From assembly GCA_947579665.1 (NCBI GenBank), contig OX388346.1:91762615-91826614 (forward strand): a stretch of DNA of 64,000 nt, written 5' to 3'. The stretch's first letter is position 1, and each line of letters begins with the position of its first letter. The position numbers were made by a program, and so were the translations under genes. This document shows, in pieces, positions 46,430 through 56,569 of this stretch. This DNA is from Sympetrum striolatum (lineage: Eukaryota > Arthropoda > Insecta > Odonata > Libellulidae). The notes under the pieces are model-generated. The model had not been told where the DNA came from and did not search any database. It worked only from the letters and a program-made list of their open reading frames with translations.

Positions 46430-48449
46430 GGTATGAGATTTGCTCTATTTCAAGGTTTTTTTTACTAAAAATAATTTTACGATCTACTCTGAAAAAATAA
46501 ACGAGCAAAACTTCTTAAAAAAAATGAGTATGTACTCATTTTGAGATTTTCGAATTGTTTTCAATAGGTAATTTATTTTGCCAATGTGCATGACATTTCA
46601 ATCTATGTAGTGGTAGTTCTCTCGTTACAACGTCATTGAAGATTTATCTAGTAATTTTCTTTCTTGGCCTTTTCTGGTGGTCCAAGTTGGTAAGTTGGTT
46701 AAGATTCGGGAAATATTTTTAATTGAGATGCATTTTTTGTCTGAATTCTGTGAGTAATTCTTTCAAATATAAATACAAATTTTCTACGTGAATTAGCAGG
46801 AAGTAAGGAATTTCCATGAAACCCCCCTTCCCCCTCCTTGAAGATTAGTTATCTGTGTTACGACGGATGCGTAAAAAAAGCAGATTTCCTTGTCTCGTGA
46901 GTCGTGAATTAATATCGCCAGGAACAAATTGTTTTTAGTTCTGAACTGACTGTTTTTCTTTCCTTCTCATCTTCCTCTTTGGTTTTCAAGATCTTCCTTG
47001 TTAACATTACTATTCTGCATGCAGGGATTGAACAGTTTTTTTCTCAAATACAGCCGAAATTACCGTATATTCAGATAATATTTCGCATGAATAGGCTGCC
47101 GCTACTAAATGTATTTCTTTTTGTGAAGAAATTCATTGCTTTCCTCTTGATTTGGAATGGGTTCTTAATTTGATAGTAGTGATCATATTCACGGAATTGT
47201 GGTGTATAGCAGTAAATATTAGTTGTTTCTCTCCGAATCATGCAATTCTAAGTTGAGAGCTTCAAGAGCTGTTGTGAACCGAAGAGCCCGAGGAGATAGG
47301 TGGTTGAACGGAAGATGGGCTTATCTATATTCCAGTTTCGCGTATAGTAAAATCCATGTTTATCGACTCTAGGGAAGGGATATCGGGGATTACATTCGAA
47401 AGATGCGAGACGAGCATACAAATTTAGTGAAAGGTGAGTTGGAAGCGAAAGGGAAGAGAAAAGTTCGACAATTACTTTTGGCATGATCGTGTATTAATAT
47501 TTTAAAAAGTTTCCCTCTTATTGCATGCGATGCCTACAGATATGTTCTTTCGCGTTGAGCTTACGTTTTCGCCTCGTAAAAATTCTATTGATGAGAACTC
47601 GAGATGATGTATCGAAACTTGCCTCGCTTATGATGCAAAACGGTTAAAATCGGACTGCTCGTCAATTTAGGATTTTTAGTACTCCGAAGCTATGAGACTG
47701 AAGTTAGGATAAGAATAAAGTGGAAATGAAGTGTGTACTCAAAGAGACACGCACTCCTTCATATGGACTTGTTAACTTCTAATTATGAAACTCTGGCAAA
47801 GAATATGATGTAATAGCTATGTTATTAAGTGAATCTTTGAATTCTTTGTTCTTTAGTCAAAGTATGACTATTATTTTCTTGTTATTATTTTTTCCGTTTA
47901 AACGGTGGACTTTAAATTAGCCAAATTAATGGAGCCGTTATTTAAATTTACATTCGATAATTGTCAAATTAAAATCCGAGCTATCGAAGCTATAAGAAGG
48001 CTCATAAAGAAAACTATCTATCTCAACTATCTATATATTTAACTGTCACACACAAATTAAGAGAAGGTCTCCTTCCAATTATTTTAAAGAGTTAATGCAT
48101 ACAAAAGCTGTAGAATCTTTGCAATATGAGGTTGTGAAATAATGATTCTATAATAAATTAATAATATTTATAATTAACTAAAACCCTCAACTTTAGTGTT
48201 TTTATTTACCATTTTATTTTGTACGTCTCACTTTGGCTATATATCGTTTCTGTTGCTATGTTCTTAGTGATATAGGAATTATAGTTATGTTTAAATATTA
48301 GTTTTATGAAGCTCTCCATTTTGTTGAGAAATAATTCAACACATTTTTTGACAACATACACAAGAACAAATAAATATTAAGAACTGCACCATATCTCTGA
48401 CGTCGTATTCATCGTATAATTTGGCATTATTTTTTCAAATAAATTAAAT
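46430..48449. other. AT-rich interval, no gene seen
   Basis: Short frames only. A TTTTCAATAG|GTAATT site near 46566 is a weak acceptor-donor overlap. Confidence 0.5.
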
Positions 48450-49065
48450 CAAAAAAATCTGATGAGGCCAACACATGACTTTCTCCATATTTATTGAAAA
48501 CAGAAGCCTATACCGGTATTATATAAATAACTCCAAAACAATGAGTGTTACAGAAAAATGTTTCAAACAAAAGTTGTAGTAAAATATATTATCTATAACT
48601 TTTGTAAAAATTGTATATGAATACATCACATTCTGTCAGAGATATTTAAGAAAAACATCCATTTCTGGATAAACAACTACTTCCGGTTAACCATTATTCA
48701 AGAATAACTCCTAAACAATCAGTGTTACGAAAAAATGTTTCAAAAAAAAAGTTGCAGTAAAGTAAATTATCTATAAATTTTATAAATAATTGTATATACC
48801 TACATTGCATTCTGAGGGAGATATTTAAGAAACAAAATTTGGTTCCGGATAAACCGCAACTTCCGGGTAGTGGGATTCATCAAAAACTAATCAACTCTTG
48901 GCATTGTTAGGAATATACTAAATATGAATTTTGGAAATGATCGAATAATTACTTTTTAAGATAGAACGCCCACAAAATTGTTTATTACTGACAGACACAC
49001 ATAGACACACACATAGACAAACATGTTCGGGAAAATAGCGAAAACGAACTGGGAGAAAGTAAAAA
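48450..49065. mobile_element. ACTTTCTCC-ended repeat element, copy C
   Basis: It starts AATCTGATGAGGCCAACACA with ACTTTCTCCATAT and ends GGGAGAAAGTAAAA, like copy A. Only two internal units are present (AATAACTCC landmarks near 48536 and 48703). About 85 bp near the right end is missing: GGGAAAATAGCGAAAAC runs straight into GAACTGGGAGAAAG. A CACACATAGACA-rich run (about 48990-49022) matches the CTGT-rich run of copy A. Confidence 0.7.
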
Positions 49066-49750
49066 CTAAACCGATGGAAAAAACAATGTTTTCCATCGTT
49101 ATCCAATATTCGTTCATCGTTCAGTTTACAATCGATTCAAACAAATTCGGATATGTGAGCAACGAATGGAACAGTAGTAATTTTGGTTTGCCTCAATTAC
49201 GCTGGGCATTCTTTACAAGTATAATACGGATGAAAAACGAGGAAGCTTAGACCCTTGTTCCTTTCTTGTTGAGAGTTCTCGCGGAAGGGTTTTGAAGCGG
49301 CTCGGGAGCTTATTTGGCCCAGGGCATGAGAGCCTCTCTTAGACGAGGACTTTAAATCTTACGGGAAGTTTTCCCGCACCGAAATTTCTCTCGAGAAATT
49401 TCAATCCCTGAAAAACCGATTTTGAATTCCAGTTTCAATATTGCGTATTTGAGAAACATTTCGGTTTTCCATTAGTATTTACAGGATGAGGATTGAAGTG
49501 GAACGTTTGAGGGCAGGAACTCAAGTTCACAGAAAATGAATTAATGGAAACATTTGGAGTTTTATCCTAATAAAGCGGAGCGATTCTTCATTGACGAATT
49601 ATTTCCATGTTAGACAATCACGAAGTTTCCGTCGGTTTATATTTAGAGCGCCAAAACACGATCAAGCTCCGCGTTATTCGTATTTAGCTCTACTACGGTT
49701 TTCATGATAATGTATGGATAAGTTAGTGGGTCATTTTAATAGAAGAGTAT
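49066..49750. other. Interval without a supportable gene
   Basis: Short frames only; mildly CpG-bearing around 49260-49400. Confidence 0.4.
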
Positions 49751-49758
49751 GGTTAGTG

Positions 49759-50506
49759 GGTTAATGGTAGCTAAGCGGGGTTTCTACCGTTACTTTTTTC
49801 AAATTTCGAGGGTCGCCGTCCTAATCCGGACCCTTACCTCCTCGGGAGCGCCCGGCCGCCAAAGCAGGGGGACCATAAAAAAACTGACCCCGTGGAATAC
49901 GATTTAAAAAGTTATAAACAATTCAAGTGAGTAACAATTTATTATTTTCGTCGTCTCACTCGTCCTAAGAGATATACAAGCGTCTTTTGATCGACGTTCT
50001 ACGATGAAAATTAAGATTTTCTGTGATTTTGCAAGAAATTACCCGTTTACACACGGGTTTACACGGGGGGTCAGATAGGCGGGTGTTTTAAATATCTCAA
50101 CGGGGGTTGGGTTGGGTTGGAGGGAGGATTTATAGATTTCTAGATTTTTGATAGAAATCCCTCCCACCTACCCAAACCCAACGGCAACGTTGCCGTGTGT
50201 AAACGGGTAATTTCTTGCAAAATTACGAAAAATCTTAATTTTCATCGAAGAACGTCGATCAAAAGACGCTTGTATATCTCTTAGGACGAGTGAGACGACG
50301 AAGATAATAAATTGTTGCTCATTTGAATTGTTTATAACGTTTAAATCGTATTCCACGGGGTCAGTTTTTTTATGGTTCCCCATACTGTGACGGCCGGGCG
50401 CTGCCGAGCTTCAAGCGGAGGTAAGGTTCCGGATTAGGATGGCGACCCTCGAAATTTCTACCTGAAAATAAGTAACGGTGAAAACCCCGCTCAGCTACCA
50501 TTAACC
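49759..50506. mobile_element. 748-bp foldback element with 8-bp target duplication
   Basis: Arms 49759-50056 and 50193-50506 are long imperfect reverse complements. The ends are exactly GGTTAATGGTAGC and GCTACCATTAACC, flanked by identical GGTTAGTG on both sides (49751-49758 and 50507-50514). An 8-bp duplication fits hAT- or P-type transposases. The centre contains a second palindrome (GGGTTGG...AGGGAGG against CCTCCCACCTACCCAAACCC) and a TTGGG-type repeat. Short frames in the arms are mirror images of each other, not genes. TTAA lies inside both ends, so a TTAA-type insertion is an alternative. Confidence 0.8.
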
Positions 50507-50514
50507 GGTTAGTG

Positions 50515-51060
50515 TTTGAGAAGTATGGAGTAACAATTTCATGTTAATGGCTGCAAGGTTTTTAAAGAATTAAATATATTGATCGAATTCAAACATAAAT
50601 ATGTTGATTCCATGAGAGTAATTCAAGGTTAATTTGATGAATATAGGAAAACAGTCTTGCAGTTAAGTTTGTAAAATTTAATAATGAAAAATTTTCCGTA
50701 AGTGAAACTACGAACGACTTTTTTGAATATATTACCGAAGTCAGCGATGGCATTATCATTAAACTCTACTACCGCTAGAATACTTATTTTTACCAATCAT
50801 TTATATGACGGTATAACGAATAGCGTTTAGTCTTTCCTTAGAATTATTTGCAAGCATTAATTCCCTCGAAATATCTCTGTCTATACCCTCTCGCATGTTG
50901 CCACGATTTATTTTTACTCGCTCCGTCAAATCAAAATGAAATAAAATGTGAAAGAAAATCTCGTTCCATATTATTACCTCAATTTAATTGCATTTAATCA
51001 TTCATTTCCAACGCGTACCAACGGAGACTCCGACGAATGAAAGGCGATAATAATAATTAT
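50515..51060. other. AT-rich interval, no gene seen
   Basis: No frame, repeat or splice pair worth reporting. Confidence 0.5.
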
Positions 51061-51065
51061 AATAC

Positions 51066-51125
51066 TACGTCTTTATTGGGGTGTAATTGAGACTAAAAGT
51101 CTCTCCTAATTCATCGTCATAATTT
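51066..51125 (-). repeat. AATAAAGAC-ended dispersed repeat, minus strand
   Basis: Read on the minus strand: ATGACGATGAATTAGGA, then GAGACT-TTT-AGTCTC and CAATTACACCCCAATAAAG with ACG. The hairpin is perfect as in the 41.6-kb copy although the surrounding bases differ. Confidence 0.6.
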
Positions 51126-51419
51126 ATACAATAATTAAATTGAATAAAATGTTATTAGCAACAATTAGAAGAATTATGGATCTAAAATACCTAACAGAGT
51201 ATTAGTAAAAATATAATCCAGTCCAGGAAAATACCTACAAAGAGGGGAAAACCTGCGATAGTAATAACTAAAAGAAGAGAAGAAACATGACAAAATGTAT
51301 AAATACACTATCGATAAGTATATGCATCGATGCATCAATAAGCATAGTCACATTAAAATATAAATAAGTGTTAACAATGTGCAAAAATAACATAAAACAA
51401 AGAAAGAGGAGTTTGAAGA

Positions 51420-51800
51420 ACGCATTTCTTCTCTGCGTGCCGAACTTCGCGAGCGCGTTGTTTACCACCGAAAACAAAACGGCGTCGAAATCCGAAAACA
51501 CGGAAACGGCGATCTGCAGGAATCCATGGCGTTAAGGCCCCCGTCCTTATTCGAACGGCGTCCACTCGAGCAGAGTGCGCCGCTTATGCCTTAGGAAATT
51601 CCGCACTTGGCATTAGGCGAATATATTCCCCGTAAGAGGCGAATTTTCGCTGACCTATATTTTGCATCGATCTACGAAATGCACGGGCAGATGGAGCCCG
51701 GGATGCTCGCGTTTGGGCGTTCCCTGCCTTCGATCCGGGCCCCCGCCCCCTCTTGGGCCCCCGCCCCCACTTTTGGGCCTCCTTCCCCCATCTCGCCATT
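51420..51800. other. CpG- and C-rich island
   Basis: CpG-dense DNA ends in a C-rich tract with imperfect repeats of GGGCCCCCGCCCC (about 51737-51775). Several overlapping frames on both strands are composition artefacts. A promoter-type island is possible. Confidence 0.35.
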
Positions 51801-51813
51801 TTGACAACCACGT

Positions 51814-52251
51814 GTGTGTGCGCCGGACCTCCCAATTTCATTTTCGATCCATTTGAATCTTGCATTCCGCTCTATTTTTAATAAAATGGATCGACGAAAA
51901 GATATTGCTCCGCGGTGTTGTTTATCGATGTACCTCTTCATTGCTCATTCACGGAGCTTCAAATTAACGTTCGAAACTGAGGAAATTGATTTAGGGAATT
52001 TTCACGCTATGAAAGTTTTCTCGAATCAGGTGGAAAATTTATCAAGCCCCTCCTCGTCTTTTATGCCTGGACATATCGATTTCAGTTACGAAAGTAACCA
52101 GATTGTAAAATATGGGTTGAATTTTAGCGGGGTTAATTGTATGAATTTTATAGATTTATTTCTTGGAACAAAATCACAGAAGTTTAGTCCTGAGCCGCTC
52201 TTTTTAAAAGTTCAAAAGGACGATGAAGTAAAAAACTCGAAATATTTATAA
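51814..52251 (+). CDS. Longest AT-rich open frame, unrecognised
   Basis: This 145-codon frame ends at a TAA followed at once by AAAAAAATAAAATTATG, a possible polyadenylation signal. Its second half looks protein-like (FMPGHIDFSYESNQIVKYGL, then NFIDLFLGTKSQKFSPEPLF and LKVQKDDEVKN). A TCTCGAATCAG acceptor-like site near 52029 could start a shorter exon. In a 64-kb window a frame of this length can arise by chance, and I recognise no family. Confidence 0.2.
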   Translation: MCAPDLPISFSIHLNLAFRSIFNKMDRRKDIAPRCCLSMYLFIAHSRSFKLTFETEEIDLGNFHAMKVFSNQVENLSSPSSSFMPGHIDFSYESNQIVKYGLNFSGVNCMNFIDLFLGTKSQKFSPEPLFLKVQKDDEVKNSKYL

Positions 52252-52259
52252 AAAAATAA

Positions 52260-53250
52260 AATTATGATCCAATTATTACGAGGGACTTATTATTTGCAAA
52301 GCAATCGCGATACTTTCTGGAGTAGATTCACAAAACTTTTTAAAATATTTCGCGTCGCTTTCAGTTAATGGTATGCTCGTACCCTCAGACATTCTCCAGC
52401 CGTCGATCTTTTCCATATCCCGTTCGATTGTCGGGCGGCGTCACTCGGGACGTATGAGGAGAACGATGCTCGAAGCAGCTGGAGAAAAGTTACTCTAAAT
52501 AGTGATGGAGCAAGGTGTTGGACACCATCGTCGGAAGAACGCTTGTTAAATCAGTCTGCACCAGTTCCGAGTACCTGTGTTTACATATTTCGATATTAAA
52601 AAGGAATCAATACGGCCTTTTCTGAATGAAATATAACCGATTTTCCATGATATTCTTCCTTGATACGTGGAAAGAATGCAAGGAAGATGTCTACGATATG
52701 AAAAGAGACTCGGGGAAGAGCCAGCGGCTCCGATTTCTTTGAAACACATCTGCTCATCCGGATGTCAAAACATTTTCGATGCTTTATTGATTCATTTCTT
52801 ATTTTATCTGATTATGAAAGTCGTCTACAAATAATTCAATATCACCACATTGTAATATCGCACCTCGCACTGCCCTGGTTTAATTACTTTTAGGCTCTCG
52901 ATAAGTTTGCAGAAGTATGCTTTTTAAATTTTAAATGTCTGCTTAAAAGAAATTGTGTTTTCGTCTCAAAAAGAAAACAAAATACTTTTAAACTATTTAA
53001 TGTTTTATTTCTTAATAGAGTCGCGAAAAATAAATGGCAGCTTCGCAATAAAGATGTGCACCAAGAAAACTTGCTTACAAAAACCCTTAATGATTTTAAA
53101 ACAACGTTTTCCTTGCATATTGATCATAGCTCCTAGGTTTTTGGGCGTTTCAATGAAATTCTGACCATTACTCCGATGACATTCCAGTATTTCATTTGAG
53201 GTTAGTCCACCATTGAGTGACGTCACCCAATGTACTTTGCATTAAAATTC
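52260..53250. other. AT-rich interval, no gene seen
   Basis: Short frames on both strands without motifs or splice pairs. Confidence 0.45.
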
Positions 53251-53259
53251 GTTGTCTCT

Positions 53260-53870
53260 TGTTCGTTTTCACGGTGTAATTGAAGAGCGACGGTGAAGAG
53301 AAGTGGTGCGGCCATTTTAGAGAAGAGCGTGCGAAAGAAAGCGCATTTCCAGAGTGGAATATGTTTTGATGAACGGCCTCAAATCGAGCGGAATAAGAAA
53401 GGGCACGGAAAAGGGCTCTAAAGTGGGCTTTCTTAGGCCATTGCAACCCTCTCGAGACCCGTGCTGCCTCCTGGCGGCGGTGCACCCGTCTATCGGAACC
53501 AGGAGAGACTGCTCGAGTGCATCGACTGCACATTTTTACGCCCTCCGAACGGAGCTCGTGTTTCCGATTTAATAAATAGCCGCCAAACAATCGCCGGTTG
53601 TTTGCCTCCGCTGCAATGGTTGCTCACATCGATTGCAGACGCCACGAATATTTCGCTGCATTCACGTCTCTCTGAATTGTTAAGCACGAATTCCATTCTC
53701 GTGTTCTCAGATCCCTGTTCATTGTGGGAGAATCGCTTATGAAATGCTCGTTTATTCAGTCTTCGATGAGTTGAAAAGAAGTTCAGTAGGCTCTTTACGT
53801 TCATTAACTGATTTTTTTCATTAACTCCTGGAACCTCTTGAATTATAATAATTATTTCTGCACTCAACCG
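53260..53870. other. CpG-bearing block with overlapping minus-strand frames
   Basis: Two overlapping minus-strand frames of 132 codons (53192-53590) and 125 codons (53490-53867) and plus-strand frames share this block. None has a domain I recognise. The 125-codon frame (GVNEKNQLMNVKSLLNFF, then NTRMEFVLNNSERRECSE) is the more protein-like. It is more likely a CpG island than a gene, but coding cannot be excluded. Confidence 0.25.
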
Positions 53871-53975
53871 TAGAAACTTGAAATTTGAATGCTTTGGTGT
53901 AAATGAATCGGGCTCTCCTTTGTGTCATTGTGTTGATGCATGGTGTTTATTCTTAGTTGACTATTAATATGCTGA

Positions 53976-53985
53976 AATAAAGACC
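53976..53985 (+). repeat. Isolated AATAAAGACC end
   Basis: The same 10-mer that ends the dispersed repeats at 41.3, 41.6 and 56.4 kb. No flanking stem is obvious. Confidence 0.3.
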
Positions 53986-54065
53986 GATGAACTACCTTTC
54001 TATAATTTTCCTCTTGGTTTTCGGGGCTCGAATAATTGACTCACCGTTCCATCATTAAATATTCT

Positions 54066-54149
54066 TTCCCCTGAAGAAGTCGTTCATTCCCCTGAAGAAG
54101 TCGTTCATTCCCCTGAAGAAGTCGTTCATTCCAGTGAAGAAGTCGTTCA
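54066..54149 (+). repeat. 21-bp minisatellite, four units, frame-preserving
   Basis: TTCCCCTGAAGAAGTCGTTCA is repeated at 54066, 54087, 54108 and 54129 (the last unit has CAG for CCC-side bases). The 21-bp period keeps one reading frame, which is open from 54040 to a TGA at 54256 (72 codons) and reads SPEEVVH four times, the last as SSEEVVH. There is no ATG; TTCTTTCCCCTGAAG resembles a splice acceptor. Confidence 0.85.
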
Positions 54150-54259
54150 TTCCCCCGTCTCCGATACGCGTTCAGCTGCGGCCTCTATCGCGTTTGTGCG
54201 GTCACTCGCGGCTTTCTTATTTCCAATCCCACGCTTCCATTTTTTAAGAACACAATGAA

Positions 54260-56440
54260 TTTGAAAGTTAGTTAGACCAACAATTTAGTCTGGATTTTGT
54301 CGAGCTATTTATTTAATATTTAAGGCCCTCTCAGGGCCCTATTATTTTCTTTAGGCCCGACGAGATCATATTGGAATGCTTTCTCAGACAATCCTTTATT
54401 CTCAGACAGTCAATCACTTCATAATGTTACATATTTTTAGAATCGTAGCAGATGTTACGAAAATCGTGTTTATCTCTTGTTTATTACGTGGCTTCGTTAT
54501 TCTGTCGTCGGCAGAACCGATGGAAGTTTATTTACAGCTGGGAAAGGTTTATTTTTGCCGGATTATTCAGCCCTTGGTCAATACTTGGCATACGAAGTAG
54601 AGCGACTGTTCACCTCATACGCGATTGTCGGAGTGTTTATGAAATTTAGAGCTAAACTATCCGAAACTATTGTAGTCAAAGAAAGATGGATGTCAAATCC
54701 TGGCTAATGGAAGAGCCTTTGAAGCATTTTTTATGTTATTATGTTTGTGGCGATAAGAGCAACTAGTCACTCGGTCTTATCGATGAGATAAACCTCAGAA
54801 GCGCTTCTAATTTATCGTTGCCTGTAACAGTACTTTTGAATCAAGTTGAAGATATCAAATATTACGAGATTGGTTTATTTGAAAATTCCACTTTTTAATT
54901 CTCAGTGTGTAGTTTCTAAATGACACATGTCTGATATCTATTTTAATTATTTTATTGAAAATAATGGGTCTTCAAAAATTATTTACCTTCACTTGCTTAC
55001 TTTTTTACGCTCCCTTGCCCTTTTTTGTAATTCCTCGTCCGTTTTCCAGTGTCTGAGGTACTCGAAATCTATCCTTGATGAAAGAAAAAAATCGCCCGAT
55101 TGCTTCCTCGACATTCACCGAGAATTTCTACATTAGAGAACCTCTGAGATGTTCAAATTGAAGAACTCTGGATCTCGTTACTAGTCTTTTACCAGACCAA
55201 AGTCCTCCCATAGTATTCCATTGCTCAGAATTTATGAAATTCAACATCTCCGTGCGTGTAGAATACATTCTGTCACTATACAGGTTAAGTAAAAGATCGC
55301 ATACTCTTAGTTTATAGTTTGCATTAGAAAATAACGAAGCAGCTCAGTTGAAAACTGGAATTTCGTTTCTCTGTATTTTTGGAAAATATGTTTCCAAGGA
55401 AGGTCTGAGGATGCAGTCCGTCCCTGGGGAGTGCGTGACTTTCATATCCACTTCTCCCGCTGCACACACGTCTCGGCGGAATTCGTTTTCGGCCGAAAAA
55501 AACGCTGATGTCATCGAACTCAGGCGAAGGCAGGAGGGCTCAAGGGACCACAGGGGACTTAAAGGGATGTCAAGATTTTATCCTTTCCTTCAGCTAATGC
55601 GCTGATTGATTGTTCAGACCCTTTACCAGTTGGTTTCGACGGTCCTCAAAACCTTTCTCTTTAACACACTTATCCGAATCTAAAAACAAACTGAAATTTC
55701 AATTCCGAGAAAAATACATTTTAAACTTTCGAGTTTTGGAATCGTTTCGATTTTTCTAAATATTTATTTCGATTCGTTATCTTCAGTCGATGCTGCTTCT
55801 CAAAAAATTTGAAAATGAGTATTAAAAGGGTCTGATGTTACTATTTCCTCTGTTCGCATCCTTCAAGTTCTAAAACTTAGCGCGTTATTGATAGCGTAAT
55901 GCGTTATTGATAGCATAGGAAGTTTAGTTGACATATGATCCAAAAATGGTATTCGTGTATATTAACACGTGATAATTGTTGAAGCCTCCGAAAAAATTTT
56001 TCATAAACATTATGAAACTGTATATTAATGTATATAAATTTGTAAGTCCTGATTCGTTTGCATGTCAGTGAAATTACTTACTTCGTTGCGTAATCGACTC
56101 AAAAAGCCCAAATAGGATAGAATTATAAATTTTAACATCCAAAGCTCATGTTGCTGGCGATTGAAACTATCGTACTCATTTGGAATCCATTTTAAAGTAT
56201 TGGATTCATTTAAGAAATGGATCAAATAATTCCTTGCAGTTGGTTTGAAGCGATATCATTACCAATTCAGTGATACCAACGGATGGAATATACTTTCCCT
56301 AATTGTGAGGACATTTCATGGATTAAGGAATATATTGCAGAACTGAATCGAACTGTTTCGTAAAATTAAATAATCTTGCATATTGAATTGAAAATAATTG
56401 AAGACTGCATATATATCAGGCGCCTTGTGTTTGCTTAGCA
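54260..56440. other. AT-rich interval, no supportable gene
   Basis: Frames up to 85 codons (55348-55605, in a small CpG patch) without motifs. An 18-bp direct duplication, GCGTTATTGATAGC, lies near 55882-55915. Confidence 0.4.
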
Positions 56441-56445
56441 CTTAA

Positions 56446-56566
56446 TGTTTTTCTCTCTATTTATATTCACTTACAAGTTTTTATGTTCATAATAACATTG
56501 ACGAAAGGTTAGATGGAAGAGGAGACTTTTCAGTCGCAATCTCGCCTTTAATAAAGACCTTAAATT
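56446..56566 (+). repeat. AATAAAGACC-ended dispersed repeat
   Basis: Nearly the same as 41584-41705 over 120 bp, with GAGACT-TTTC-AGTCGC (one stem mismatch) and AATAAAGACC at 56550-56559. Confidence 0.7.
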
Positions 56567-56569
56567 GTT

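Noticed and set aside
54066..54149. CRISPR-like short direct repeats
   Set aside because: The units are adjacent with no spacers and the genome is eukaryotic; an ordinary minisatellite.
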